Shown: positions 5,536 through 13,572 of the stretch, piece after piece | How the letters are laid out: the number at the start of each line of letters is the position of its first letter | How positions within the stretch are numbered: position 1 is the stretch's first letter | Origin: a virus | IMG/VR virus record: IMGVR_UViG_3300034418_004256 | Span: 1-22,111 of that record | Reading direction: 5' to 3' (one strand) | Length of the DNA stretch: 22,111 bases | Notes under the pieces: model-generated | Database searches by the model: none | What the model saw: the letters and a program-made list of their open reading frames with translations, nothing else | What the model was told of the DNA's origin: nothing | Program-made: the position numbers and the translations under genes

Positions 5536-6555
5536 TTACTTCCTTAAAATGTGGGCTGTGCTTTCTACTTGGCTTGCACCAGTTTGCTTTACCCACTGTG
5601 CCTTTGCTTGTAGTTCTCCAAGGTTTCTACAACCTGAGTATGATAACCCAGAACGCATACCTTTGTCAAGGTTATGGAGCACATTCCATAGCGCACCCTT
5701 GTATGGCACAGAAGAAGAAATACCTTCCAAGGAACTTACTTTGCCACGCCAAGCGTTTTGTGCTGCGGCAGAAGCCATACCACGGTATTCTTTTCTTAGT
5801 TGCCCATCAGGTGCGCTAAATACTCGACCAGGGGCTTCGTCTGTTCCTGCAAGGAGTGACCCCAACATAACAGCATCAGCGCCAGCAGCAAGAGCCTTAA
5901 CAATATCACCCGAAGTTTTAATGCCGCCGTCTGCAATGATTTTTGCATCTCGGTCTGATTTGGCGCATTGGAGTATTGTTTCAAGCCCTGGAAGACCGTG
6001 CCCCGTTTGTACTCTTGTAGTACAAATGCTGCCACCTCCAATATTACATCTAATACTATTAGCGCCCCAATCAGCCAAATCATTGAAGCCCTCCAAGGTT
6101 GCCACGTTGCCAGCCATAATATGGAAGTCGTCTGGCAAGTTGTTGCGTAAAGTTTCCAAGGCTTCCTTCATAAGAATGCTATGACCGTGGGCAACATCAA
6201 CACAAATAAAATCTACACCGACACCAAAGAGGGACTGTGCTCTCTCCAAAAAGTCTCCGGTGACGCCCACTGCTGCGCCGACTACTGTATCATCGTCAGA
6301 AGTAATCAATGACTCTACAATAGCTACCTGCTCTTCAACAGAGTTATAACGGTGAATAACCGCTGTGCCACCAAACGAAGACATAACTGCTGCTGTATCT
6401 GCCTCAGTAACTGTGTCCATCGGTGAAGCAATAACTGGAAAGTCTAAGCTTAGTTTATTTCCCAAGTCTGTGTGAAGTGATACCTCCGCACGACTGCGAA
6501 TGTCGGAGTATTGTGGAACCAATAAAACATCATCATAAGTTAAAACTTCTTTCAT
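5536..6555 (-). CDS. IMP dehydrogenase / GMP reductase family enzyme without CBS domains
   Basis: A 339-aa NAD(P)-dependent purine oxidoreductase with a single TIM barrel. Residues 7-16 (TYDDVLLVPQ) are the family start. The catalytic loop GGGSICTT places the nucleophile at Cys178. ADGGI (209-212) and VMLGSLLAG (229-237) bind phosphate. VPYKG (283-287) and RSGLSYSG (301-308) are the C-terminal markers. The CBS pair found in most bacterial IMPDHs is absent, and so is the Arg-Tyr dyad of the IMPDH flap. The flap is short, with Glu277 in the position of the GMP-reductase catalytic Glu, so GMP reductase (GMP to IMP) is somewhat favoured over IMPDH (IMP to XMP). It has a strong AGGAGA ribosome site and follows thioredoxin by 8 nt. 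Likely role: purine salvage for phage DNA synthesis. Confidence 0.85.
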   Translation of the reverse strand: MKEVLTYDDVLLVPQYSDIRSRAEVSLHTDLGNKLSLDFPVIASPMDTVTEADTAAVMSSFGGTAVIHRYNSVEEQVAIVESLITSDDDTVVGAAVGVTGDFLERAQSLFGVGVDFICVDVAHGHSILMKEALETLRNNLPDDFHIMAGNVATLEGFNDLADWGANSIRCNIGGGSICTTRVQTGHGLPGLETILQCAKSDRDAKIIADGGIKTSGDIVKALAAGADAVMLGSLLAGTDEAPGRVFSAPDGQLRKEYRGMASAAAQNAWRGKVSSLEGISSSVPYKGALWNVLHNLDKGMRSGLSYSGCRNLGELQAKAQWVKQTGASQVESTAHILRK

Positions 6556-6563
6556 TTATTCTC

Positions 6564-6890
6564 CTAAAAGTTTTTTATTGCCTCGGCAAGATATTCTGTT
6601 GTGTACCAAGTTGTTTGATGTGGTTCGGCTGGTTCTTCTAGAATGCTGAACTTGCCTTCGCTAACCAAAGCAATGCTTGGAACACCATCAACATAGTCCT
6701 CAAAAACGCTAGAGTCGTCAGTTTGTGTGTCGATGTATCGCATATCCAAGTCTTTATTTATTCTTTGCAGGTACTCCAACACAGGCTCAAGGGCTTGGCA
6801 ATAGTGGCAGTAAGGGCTCTTGAATACTACAAAAATCTTTTTGCCTTCCTCCATGTCCTCGATAACTTCAAGGGCTGTCGTTTGTTTCAT
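6564..6890 (-). CDS. Thioredoxin-like protein
   Basis: A 108-aa thioredoxin-fold protein with the redox pair Cys28-His-Tyr-Cys31 after strand IFVVFKSPY, and a cis-proline at GVPS (Pro71). Thioredoxin itself has CGPC, so this variant may differ in redox potential; CHYC is closer to glutaredoxin or DsbA-like motifs. It is a plausible electron donor to the class II ribonucleotide reductase, whose C-terminal CxxxxC pair needs external reduction. The ATG at 6890 is chosen because AGGAGA precedes it; an upstream in-frame start ten codons earlier lacks support and would lengthen the overlap. It overlaps the zinc-knuckle gene by 23 nt. Confidence 0.8.
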   Translation of the reverse strand: MKQTTALEVIEDMEEGKKIFVVFKSPYCHYCQALEPVLEYLQRINKDLDMRYIDTQTDDSSVFEDYVDGVPSIALVSEGKFSILEEPAEPHQTTWYTTEYLAEAIKNF

Positions 6891-7128
6891 TTTCTTTCTC
6901 CTGACAGTCTGGACAAACAAGTGCTACCTTACGGTGTTCCTCATTGACAGCAACTCGCCACGTCATGTGGTCTTCCCTGCTTGTTTTGTCAAAAGGTTTG
7001 TCGCAGACATTACACTCTGTTGGCAGAAGTTTGAATAGACCAACTTGCTTGACCATATCCTTCTTCATCTTTTTAATGTTTTTGTTTGCCTTCTTTCTTT
7101 TTACTTTTCTGGATAAGTTATTACTCAT
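6868..7128 (-). CDS. Small zinc-knuckle (CxxC...CxxC) basic protein
   Basis: An 86-aa protein with a Lys/Arg-rich first 28 residues and two cysteine pairs, C39/C42 (CNVC) and C72/C75 (CPDC), separated by ~30 residues, the layout of a treble-clef or zinc-ribbon. Between them is HMTWRVAV, an HNH-like His without the rest of the nuclease motif. As I recall, proteins of this form are common in T4-like marine phages with no proven function; nucleic-acid binding is the natural inference. The ATG overlaps the DNA polymerase stop as ATGA, so it is translated with the polymerase and may assist replication. Confidence 0.65.
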   Translation of the reverse strand: MSNNLSRKVKRKKANKNIKKMKKDMVKQVGLFKLLPTECNVCDKPFDKTSREDHMTWRVAVNEEHRKVALVCPDCQEKENETNDSP

Positions 7129-10100
7129 GCAATCATCTTCCAGCCGTACTTCATAGAACGGGTTGAAAAGCCCCACTGCTCGGAATAGTCGAGCTTTGCC
7201 ATGTAGGGTCGGTTGACGTGGATAATATCTGTCTTGGGGTCAACACCCCAGACCTTAATGGTAGAAGACTTGGAAGTATCGTCAATGGCACGAACAATAT
7301 AAAAGTCTTTACCTCTCCGAGTCTTCTTCTTGATAACCTCACGCGGGATGAACCATGCTGCGCCCAAGTCCCTATCGAACTCGCCTAGTGGCGGGATACA
7401 ATAGTGTGCGAGTTGGTCTGTAACCTGCTGAGACATAACTAGGTGGAACGGGAAGATGCCTGCCAACTCGACGAGGTAGGCAATCTTCTCGGTCTTTGAG
7501 AAGTCTCCCTCTGGCTCGTAGGTCTCGATGTTCTCCAAGAACTTCTTTTTATTCTTTGGTCTATCGACTGCAACCGCAGACCAGAAGTGTTTGAGCCCTG
7601 AGAAGCGCTCGTCCATTAGAGAGTTCAGAGCCTGTGTGCGGCAAAGAACATCGAGAGCCTTTTTGTTGAGCTTGGAATAAACAATGTCCTCGTTGAACAA
7701 AAGCTCTTCGGGAGTGTGAAACGGACGGTGCGCCATAATCTGGTCAACCGCTTTGTCGCCTAGACCCTTGATAGAAGTGAGAGGCTGAATGAGGCTCTTG
7801 CCATCTTCGCCTATCTCCCAGACTCGACCCGATAGGTTAATGTCGGGGTTCTCTACTCCAAGTCCAAGGCTTCGCACAATGTTGATAGCCCGTTCCTTTC
7901 GTCCTTCTGGCTCTTTGTCGAGGAAGGCAGCAGCCCACTCAACAGGGTAGTAGTTAAGAAGATGGGCGCACTGATAACTAAGAATGCTGTAGCTAACAGC
8001 GTGGGACTTATTAAAACCATACCCTGAGAAGTATTCAAAGGTTTGCCAAAGTTCTCTAGCGCTTGCTTCTGCGATGCCTTTCTCAGTGCATCCTGCAATG
8101 AACTTCTTGTGGATGGCGTCTTTCTTTTCATGTCCTTTGCCTGTTCCTTTCTTAGTTAGTAGCTTGCGAAGCATGTTGCCTTCGTCAAGTGATAGGTCTT
8201 TGCCTAGCTTGTGTGCGAGCAAAGCAATCTGCTCTTGGAAGATAAGGAAACCATAAGTTTCTTTTGTTACTTCCTCGACAAGTGGGTGAAGATACTTGAT
8301 GTTGTGCGGGTTCTCTTTCGCGTCAACGTATTGTTCATGGACGTTAGCCGAGAGAGGACCGGGACGATAGATAGAAGTAATAGCCGAAATATCAATGATA
8401 GACCTTGGTTTTGCACGCTTGCAGAAGTTCTGTGCGCCCTTCTCTGTGAACTGGAACACACCAGCCCACTTGCCCTCGTGAAAAATGTTTTCGTAAATGG
8501 CTTGGTCGTTCAAGTCCATTTTGTCTGGGCTTAGGTGTTCGTCATACCACTTCTTAACGTCAGCAAACGAAGGTTCCTTAATCCCATGGTGCCTGCGAAG
8601 AATATGACTGATAGCACCCTCAACCATACGGAGGCTTGCGAGTCCAAGGATATCAAATTTAATAAAGCCAAGAGGCTCAAGGTGTCTAACATTTTGTCCC
8701 TCGCTCCATGGTGTTTGCTGCACACCACCGCTGTTGATAAGCGGCATATGCTTGTCTAGGTTGTCGGCAATCACAACGCCACCAGCATGGCGAGAGATAG
8801 AGCGCAACTGTCCGGTAAGGGTTTTGACGTGCGTCTCGACGTGCGGATACTTCTTCAAAAACTTTTTAAGAGAGTCCGAGAACTCCATTAACTCTTCAAA
8901 AGTAGGGGCATAAACACCCGCTGTGATGCCGTGTCGTGCCTTAGCGGGAGGCGTAGCCTCCAAAACCATGACGCTTGTGACCTTATTGACCTCTGTGAAG
9001 TCGATGCCATAGAACTTTGCAATATCTTTAATAAGAGAACGCAACTGCAAAGTGTTGTAGTTGGAGATAGGAACAACAGTATCCTTGCCCCACTTCTCCA
9101 TTAGCTCTTCTTTCAAAGCCATAGGGTCGGCAACGTCGTAGTCAATGTCAGGATAATCGACAGCATCTCGTCGCAGAAATCGACTAAAGAGGAGATTGTA
9201 TTCAATGGGATCAATACCAGTAATACCAAGTACATAAGCAACAAGAGAGCCAGCAGCGCTACCGCGCCCAGCACCCACCAGTTGAGTTTTTGTTGCTTCA
9301 TCTGCGACCGCCTTCATAGTTAAAAAATACTTTGAGAAGCCACGGTCATCAATAACTTTGATTTCTTCTTTTAGCCTCTCGACGTATTCTGGTTTAGTAT
9401 GTAGGTTTAAACTCTTCAAACCTTCGATACAAAGGCGAGTCATTTCTTCCGTTGCGGTTGTGCCTTCGGGAACAACGAAGTCTGGCAGGCGAACCGTAGC
9501 CTCTGGGAAGAAAGTGTCGATACGCTCGTGAGCGATGTGATAGGTATTTTGTAGCGACTGACGAACTAGGTTGTCGTCGTACTCAAAGCCAAGCTCTTCG
9601 GCAGAAGACTTGTAAGCCTCCCACATTTGGTCACCGTTCTTTGGGTAAAGCTCGCACTTTAGATCCTCACGGGTCTCAGGCAAAGTTGAGTCAGCGTAGT
9701 CAGGCTTTGCTTTGCCAAGCCAACCAAGTTGCTTGTAGAGTTCGCGGTCCTTGAACATCTCGGGGCGAGGGTAGTGAGCGTCCGCAGTAGAAACCAAGTC
9801 TGTGTTTGTCTCTGCTGCTGCTTTGATAATGTGTTGGTTCACCTCGTGCTGCTCTGGGATGCGGTTCCATTGTAGCTCGCAGTAAAACCTGTCGCCAAAA
9901 ATGTCTTTAAACTGGTTGATAGTCTCAACCATCGAGTTGTGAACTGCGTCAGCACTTTCCTCACGGTTGTTCCAGTAGCACTTGGAAAGCGGACCACCGA
10001 GACAAGCAGAGGAAACAATGATGCCTTCGTTGTGCTCGCGCAGCATTTTGTAATCAACGCGAGGAAAACGATAGAAGTTCTCACCCTCGTAAGACTTTGA

Positions 10101-10550
10101 TACGAGTGAGAAGAGGTTGTTTAGACCTGTTTGGTTCTGGGCGAGAAGAACAAGGTGTGCTCGTCGGTTGAGAATGTTTCGACCGGCACGCTTGCTCTCA
10201 GCCTCGTCTTCAACAACCGGACCAGAAGAGTCGTCCTTCTTTTTATTTTTTTGGTTGGCTAGATGCTCTTCCTTCTCGACCTTCCACTTATCAAGGTCGT
10301 CGATAAAGTAAGCCTCGATGCCAAAGATGGGCTTGAAGTTCTTGCCCTCAGCTTGCATCTTCTTGGCGTTGAGCACCTGATAAGAAAGACCAGACATATT
10401 GCCGTGGTCTGTTAGGGCTAAGGCATCCATTCCGTTTTCCCAAGCAAACTCTTGGTGGTCCTGTGGATACCCCATGCCATCAAAAATTGAGAAAACGCTG
10501 TGTGAGTGAAGCCCAACAAAGGGGATGCTGGGTTGTGCTCGTTCGGTCAT
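7125..10550 (-). CDS. dnaE: DNA polymerase III alpha subunit (C-family replicase)
   Basis: A 1141-aa replicative polymerase that would copy the phage genome. An N-terminal PHP domain (1-~290) keeps candidate ligands at all nine metal positions: H15, H17, D24, H49, E79, H132, C183, D257, H259. A charged ~50-residue stretch (84-131) lies within it. The palm follows with GRGSAAGS (428-435) and the catalytic acidic motif PDIDYD (467-472: D468, D470); KFDILGL farther on holds the third Asp. A helix-hairpin-helix (IKGLGDKAV) and an OB fold with TRRGKDFYIV lie near the C-terminus. The protein ends after the OB fold, so a tau-binding tail looks reduced or absent. AGGAGA precedes the ATG, and a strong sigma70-type promoter lies ~90 nt upstream. 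T4-like phages normally use a B-family enzyme, so this marks a different lineage or a replacement. Confidence 0.93.
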   Translation of the reverse strand: MTERAQPSIPFVGLHSHSVFSIFDGMGYPQDHQEFAWENGMDALALTDHGNMSGLSYQVLNAKKMQAEGKNFKPIFGIEAYFIDDLDKWKVEKEEHLANQKNKKKDDSSGPVVEDEAESKRAGRNILNRRAHLVLLAQNQTGLNNLFSLVSKSYEGENFYRFPRVDYKMLREHNEGIIVSSACLGGPLSKCYWNNREESADAVHNSMVETINQFKDIFGDRFYCELQWNRIPEQHEVNQHIIKAAAETNTDLVSTADAHYPRPEMFKDRELYKQLGWLGKAKPDYADSTLPETREDLKCELYPKNGDQMWEAYKSSAEELGFEYDDNLVRQSLQNTYHIAHERIDTFFPEATVRLPDFVVPEGTTATEEMTRLCIEGLKSLNLHTKPEYVERLKEEIKVIDDRGFSKYFLTMKAVADEATKTQLVGAGRGSAAGSLVAYVLGITGIDPIEYNLLFSRFLRRDAVDYPDIDYDVADPMALKEELMEKWGKDTVVPISNYNTLQLRSLIKDIAKFYGIDFTEVNKVTSVMVLEATPPAKARHGITAGVYAPTFEELMEFSDSLKKFLKKYPHVETHVKTLTGQLRSISRHAGGVVIADNLDKHMPLINSGGVQQTPWSEGQNVRHLEPLGFIKFDILGLASLRMVEGAISHILRRHHGIKEPSFADVKKWYDEHLSPDKMDLNDQAIYENIFHEGKWAGVFQFTEKGAQNFCKRAKPRSIIDISAITSIYRPGPLSANVHEQYVDAKENPHNIKYLHPLVEEVTKETYGFLIFQEQIALLAHKLGKDLSLDEGNMLRKLLTKKGTGKGHEKKDAIHKKFIAGCTEKGIAEASARELWQTFEYFSGYGFNKSHAVSYSILSYQCAHLLNYYPVEWAAAFLDKEPEGRKERAINIVRSLGLGVENPDINLSGRVWEIGEDGKSLIQPLTSIKGLGDKAVDQIMAHRPFHTPEELLFNEDIVYSKLNKKALDVLCRTQALNSLMDERFSGLKHFWSAVAVDRPKNKKKFLENIETYEPEGDFSKTEKIAYLVELAGIFPFHLVMSQQVTDQLAHYCIPPLGEFDRDLGAAWFIPREVIKKKTRRGKDFYIVRAIDDTSKSSTIKVWGVDPKTDIIHVNRPYMAKLDYSEQWGFSTRSMKYGWKMIA

Positions 10551-10558
10551 ACTATCTC

Positions 10559-10783
10559 CTAGTCGTCAAAGGTTGCTTCTGCTGTTGCTAAGTCTAGTTG
10601 TCGTTCTAGTTTTTCTACTTCTTCTTCTAAACCTTGTATAGTATCGCTCATTTCGACCATTGTGTCAAGGAAATAATCAACAAAGTTTTGTTGTTCGTAA
10701 GAAAGTTGTATGTAGCTTAGGGGTAAGCCCATTTCCTCCAAGTATCTAAATGGAATTTTCTCGTATTCCTCAGCGTGACTCAT
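10559..10783 (-). CDS. Hypothetical coiled-coil protein
   Basis: A 74-aa acidic protein. Residues ~40-68 (SDTIQGLEEEVEKLERQLDLA) follow a heptad pattern and should form a coiled coil. The first half (IPFRYLEEMGLPLSYIQLS) is amphipathic. GGAGA lies 8 nt before the ATG, and its first 14 nt overlap the upstream gene. Its stop codon TAG begins the ribosome binding site of the polymerase gene. The tight arrangement hints at co-expression with the polymerase, perhaps as an oligomerising partner, but nothing identifies a function. The gene body also contains a near-consensus promoter. Confidence 0.6.
   Translation of the reverse strand: MSHAEEYEKIPFRYLEEMGLPLSYIQLSYEQQNFVDYFLDTMVEMSDTIQGLEEEVEKLERQLDLATAEATFDD
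10640..10668 (-). promoter_or_regulatory. sigma70-type promoter upstream of DNA polymerase
   Basis: TTGACA (10668-10663), a 17-nt spacer, then GATACT (10645-10640), followed by ATACAAGG. It lies inside the coiled-coil gene, about 90 nt before the polymerase ATG. It would give the replicase its own transcript. It belongs to a set of four similar elements (12026, 14651, 15233). Confidence 0.6.
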
Positions 10784-11684
10784 CGTAGTATTCTCCTATT
10801 CTTTCTAGTTCTCGTGTATGGGCTGGTGGTTTTAGTATTGGTCTCTTTGGTCTTTCGTATTTTAACTTTGAGACTGCCTCTTGATAACCTTCCCATGTAG
10901 AAGCATTATAGTATTCTTCTATCTTTGCTTCTTTGTATGTAGAGTTATCAACGGGCAAGAGTAGCTTTTCTATTGGAAAAGTCCTTCCTGAGTATTGTTC
11001 TTCGGGTGGTAGCCTTTCCAGCCACTTGCCATCTCGTTTGAAGTCGGAAATACTTTTGTAAAGAATTGTGTTGACTTTTAAAAAGTTTTTTCTTATTTCT
11101 CGCAGGGAAGACTGTGTGATGGAGAAGGGCAAGAACTCACCGTCCCAGGCTGTCTTGCCGTTGTGCGAAAGATAAAACTCTTTTGCCATAGCAAGTTGTT
11201 GACGGTATTGTTTTATTTCCCAGAAGTCGAAAGCAGCCCAGGGGAAAGTAATAAAAAACTTTTCTGGCATAGTCCAGCGTGAAACGTGTCGCGCAGTTCT
11301 GTTCGCTATCTCTGCTCCCTGAATAATAGCCCAGGTGTATGAACCACGCTGTCGCTTGTCCTTTTCGGTCATGCGGATATAATAAATGGGAATCTGGATA
11401 CGATAGCCTGTTGGGTATTTGTAGTGCTTCCAATAGTGCGAAGGGTCTTCTACCCATTCACCGATGTGCCGTTTTAGCATTCGTGCAGAGCGCTCTTCGC
11501 AAACAATAAAAATTTGTTTGCAACCAAAAAAGGCACATTGTAAAACAGCATTCTCAACAAGCGTGAGGTCTTTGACTATTGGTTTGAGCCAAGGTGAGTA
11601 CGGAAACTGTTCGTCATTTCCGTATCCGTCCAGCGGAATGACTCCGACCATTTTTGCCAAATGGTTCTTGTCTGTTCGTTCCAT
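10770..11684 (-). CDS. Nucleotidyltransferase-like (GT-A fold) protein
   Basis: A 304-aa protein. The first ~60 residues follow a sugar-nucleotidyltransferase pattern: a strand VGVIPLDGYG, a loop with a Pro-rich stretch ending WLKPI, then LTLVENAVLQCAFFGCKQIFIVC, like the IPAAG...KPI...IE.A......I.IV pattern of that superfamily. The canonical GxGxR nucleotide loop is degenerate, so activity is uncertain. The rest is rich in Trp, Tyr and Arg, with a Pro-rich tail (RPKRPILKPPAHT). The gene overlaps the flavoprotein-like gene upstream by 109 nt (at least 76 nt even from the next Met), so the pair is tightly linked. ATG at 11684 is preferred because of an upstream GAGAAC. A role in sugar or base modification is possible but unproven. 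Confidence 0.5.
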   Translation of the reverse strand: MERTDKNHLAKMVGVIPLDGYGNDEQFPYSPWLKPIVKDLTLVENAVLQCAFFGCKQIFIVCEERSARMLKRHIGEWVEDPSHYWKHYKYPTGYRIQIPIYYIRMTEKDKRQRGSYTWAIIQGAEIANRTARHVSRWTMPEKFFITFPWAAFDFWEIKQYRQQLAMAKEFYLSHNGKTAWDGEFLPFSITQSSLREIRKNFLKVNTILYKSISDFKRDGKWLERLPPEEQYSGRTFPIEKLLLPVDNSTYKEAKIEEYYNASTWEGYQEAVSKLKYERPKRPILKPPAHTRELERIGEYYDESR

Positions 11685-12415
11685 AGTTCGTTCTCATTTA
11701 CGGTGATAAACTTTATTTTATCTTCGTCGTAATAAATGTGGTTCTCTGTGGGTCTTACCAAGCGTTTTTTGTAATCGAAGCGGAGTGGATAAGTTCTTGT
11801 TCCCCCGCCTTTCATTCCTTTTAGACCAAGGTCTCTGGCTATGTCGAGAAGAGTATAACGCATAGGAACCCAACTGTGTTCAAAAATGTCGAGTTCAGAC
11901 TCTCGTAAATAGGAAATAACTTCCAAAGTTTTTCTTTTACCGTGCAACCAAAAGTGTATCTCATTTACAAAGTCCTGACCGTGGTAATAATAAGTGTGGT
12001 CGTGAGGCTGTGCGCTCATTCTTACAGTATCTACCACAAACATTTTTCTGTCAAGGGCTTTTTTTATTCTTCCTCCCTCAAACATTTCAGGGTTTGTGAT
12101 AACCAGTTGGTCAAACTTGTAGTTGAGCAGTGAGCCGTTCTTTGTTATTATTTTAAGAATGTCTCCGTCTGCTCGGATACTTTGGTTTGGGGTGACACCC
12201 AATATTTTTCCACGGTAGTTGAGTTGTAAGGCAAGGAACTCCCATAGGGCTTGTGTTGGGTCTCCGGTGTTTAATCTTTCAAATGGGAGCGGTTTGCGGG
12301 GCTCTGTGAAGGCTATCCAGTAGTCTTCTTTGAGTGCCCATAATAAAGAAGCAACATCGCCACCTACGACGATGTTGTTTGCGTGGGTGAAGATGTGCTT
12401 CTTTAACTTTCTCAC
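11576..12415 (-). CDS. Flavoprotein-like (divergent FAD/NAD-binding) protein
   Basis: A 279-aa protein. Residues 13-32 (NNIVVGGDVASLLWALKE) resemble the first strand-loop-helix of a Rossmann dinucleotide fold, but GGD replaces the usual GxGxxG. Near residues 85-115, ILKIITKNGSLLNYKFDQLVIT matches the strand-turn-strand plus VIT that precedes the second dinucleotide contact in FAD enzymes such as UDP-galactopyranose mutase. I therefore call it flavoprotein-like with low certainty. The start is GTG at 12415, overlapping the upstream TGA as GTGA. Its 3' end is double-coding with the nucleotidyltransferase-like gene. Together they could form a sugar-nucleotide or DNA-modification pair; this is inference only. 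Confidence 0.45.
   Translation of the reverse strand: MRKLKKHIFTHANNIVVGGDVASLLWALKEDYWIAFTEPRKPLPFERLNTGDPTQALWEFLALQLNYRGKILGVTPNQSIRADGDILKIITKNGSLLNYKFDQLVITNPEMFEGGRIKKALDRKMFVVDTVRMSAQPHDHTYYYHGQDFVNEIHFWLHGKRKTLEVISYLRESELDIFEHSWVPMRYTLLDIARDLGLKGMKGGGTRTYPLRFDYKKRLVRPTENHIYYDEDKIKFITVNENELWNEQTRTIWQKWSESFRWTDTEMTNSFRTHLGSNQ
12026..12054 (-). promoter_or_regulatory. Internal sigma70-type promoter
   Basis: TTGACA (12054-12049), a 17-nt spacer, GATACT (12031-12026), followed by GTAAG. It lies in the middle of the flavoprotein-like gene, about 340 nt before the nucleotidyltransferase-like start. The match is near consensus and shares its -10 form with three other elements. Its distance from the next gene makes its purpose less obvious. 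Confidence 0.45.
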
Positions 12416-12873
12416 TTTGCTTTTCTTTTAAACTTCTTTGCGATTCGCAGAACTTTCTTTGCGTAACGAACACCGTGTCGGTTGGGGTTCTTTCCTTTGC
12501 AACGAAAGCCAGCGTTGTAACCACAGAGCCCTACTGAAATGTTGCCTTTGGCGTATTTATAAATCCAATAATGAAGTTTCTTTGCTCCTTCCTTCATTCC
12601 TATCTTTGGGTCTTTTAGTTGCTTGCAAGTGTATTTGCTCCACTGTGGCATGACCTGTGCGATACCGCAAGCACCCGCAGAAGAAGTTAGGTGTGGTTTC
12701 CAGTTGGACTCGACATGGAGCATGGATGCAAAAATAAACGGGTCTATTTTATTTTTGGTTGCTTCTTTTACAATAGTATCGCTATAACTACAAGCGCGAG
12801 CCGCGCTAGAAGCACCATAGAGTGCTGAGTTAGCCATGATAGCAAGACAGAGAGTTTTTGCAGTAACGACCAT
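12412..12873 (-). CDS. Secreted lytic transglycosylase (SLT family) endolysin
   Basis: A 153-aa peptidoglycan lyase. Residues 1-27 form a signal-like segment (short basic n-region, hydrophobic core, Ala-rich end with A-R-A before Cys28), so export by host Sec or a SAR-type anchor is likely. The SLT domain follows: catalytic Glu55 in HVESNW, SSAGACGIAQVMP (64-76) and CGYNAG (117-122). Five cysteines lie after the signal, consistent with disulfides in the periplasm. The C-terminus is basic. It cleaves between MurNAc and GlcNAc, giving 1,6-anhydro ends. AGGAG precedes the ATG, which lies directly after the thyX stop; its own stop overlaps the next gene as GTGA. It is either the lysis enzyme or a virion-independent wall-opening enzyme. 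Confidence 0.88.
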   Translation of the reverse strand: MVVTAKTLCLAIMANSALYGASSAARACSYSDTIVKEATKNKIDPFIFASMLHVESNWKPHLTSSAGACGIAQVMPQWSKYTCKQLKDPKIGMKEGAKKLHYWIYKYAKGNISVGLCGYNAGFRCKGKNPNRHGVRYAKKVLRIAKKFKRKAK

Positions 12874-13572
12874 TCATTGACTCCTGATTTCACGGTAAGC
12901 TCCCACTGTAACTGGATACAGTTTTGTAATAATTTCAAGCATTCCCTTCGCCATTTCTTGGATTTCCCATTGTGCTCCTTCGTGTGTGCGAAGGTCAATG
13001 AACTTCAGGATGTTGTTTAGATTTGCCGAACAATAATATTCCGTCAGCATGTTTTGTGGTAAAACACCACGGGCTTGCTCTCGGCAAACACCAGCTTCAA
13101 TAAGCTCCTCAAATAGCTTGAGGCTTACGCTGTGATGATACTTCACTGCCGCTGAGGCAGTAGAACCACGGAACTGCAAAGTGGGGTTGTTTAGGTCATC
13201 GGCATTGCTTGCTTGTCGGTTTGATTCGTGTTGTGTTCTAAAAGCTTCTGGCTCGTAGAACTGAATATCGAAGTCTGTGTATCGTCTGCTAATCTCGTTG
13301 TAAGACCATGTACGGTGACGGTGATGCTGTGAGCGGACAAACAGCGGAACCTTAACACGGAAGGTTACATAGCAATGTTCCAAGGTGGAGGTATGTTTAT
13401 GTTTAATAAGATACTTGATAAGTTTTTTATCTTTCTCGTCAAGTTCTGTTTTGTGTTTACCAAAGGAAACACGAGCGGAGTTTACAACTGAAAGGTCTGA
13501 ACCCACAGCATCAACTAACTCTACGAAACACTTGCCGTCTCCGTAGAGCGGCATGTTCATTTTTAGCATCAT
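12874..13572 (-). CDS. thyX: Flavin-dependent thymidylate synthase
   Basis: A 232-aa enzyme that methylates dUMP to dTMP using FAD, NADPH and methylenetetrahydrofolate. The diagnostic ThyX signature is intact: RHR at 85-87, then seven residues, then Ser95, followed by RRY (96-98), which bind FAD and dUMP. Upstream HKHTSTLEHCYVTFRVKVP (58-76) is the usual helix-strand before the motif. QARGVLPQNM (~163-172) carries the catalytic-loop Arg, and LRTHEGAQWEIQ the C-terminal folate/dUMP contacts. The first ATG directly follows the thioesterase stop; nearby Met2 and Met5 are alternatives. It supplies dTTP alongside the ribonucleotide reductase. Confidence 0.95.
   Translation of the reverse strand: MMLKMNMPLYGDGKCFVELVDAVGSDLSVVNSARVSFGKHKTELDEKDKKLIKYLIKHKHTSTLEHCYVTFRVKVPLFVRSQHHRHRTWSYNEISRRYTDFDIQFYEPEAFRTQHESNRQASNADDLNNPTLQFRGSTASAAVKYHHSVSLKLFEELIEAGVCREQARGVLPQNMLTEYYCSANLNNILKFIDLRTHEGAQWEIQEMAKGMLEIITKLYPVTVGAYREIRSQ

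Noticed and set aside
5640-5669. TTGACA-N18-TATCAT on the minus strand ahead of the ribbon-helix-helix gene
   Set aside because: The 18-nt spacer and TATCAT differ from the four consistent promoters; kept only as a possibility because of its placement ~100 nt before the gene.
5528-6184. 218-aa plus-strand open frame opposite the IMPDH-like gene
   Set aside because: The minus-strand frame carries a full enzyme family signature; the plus frame has none and no start signals.
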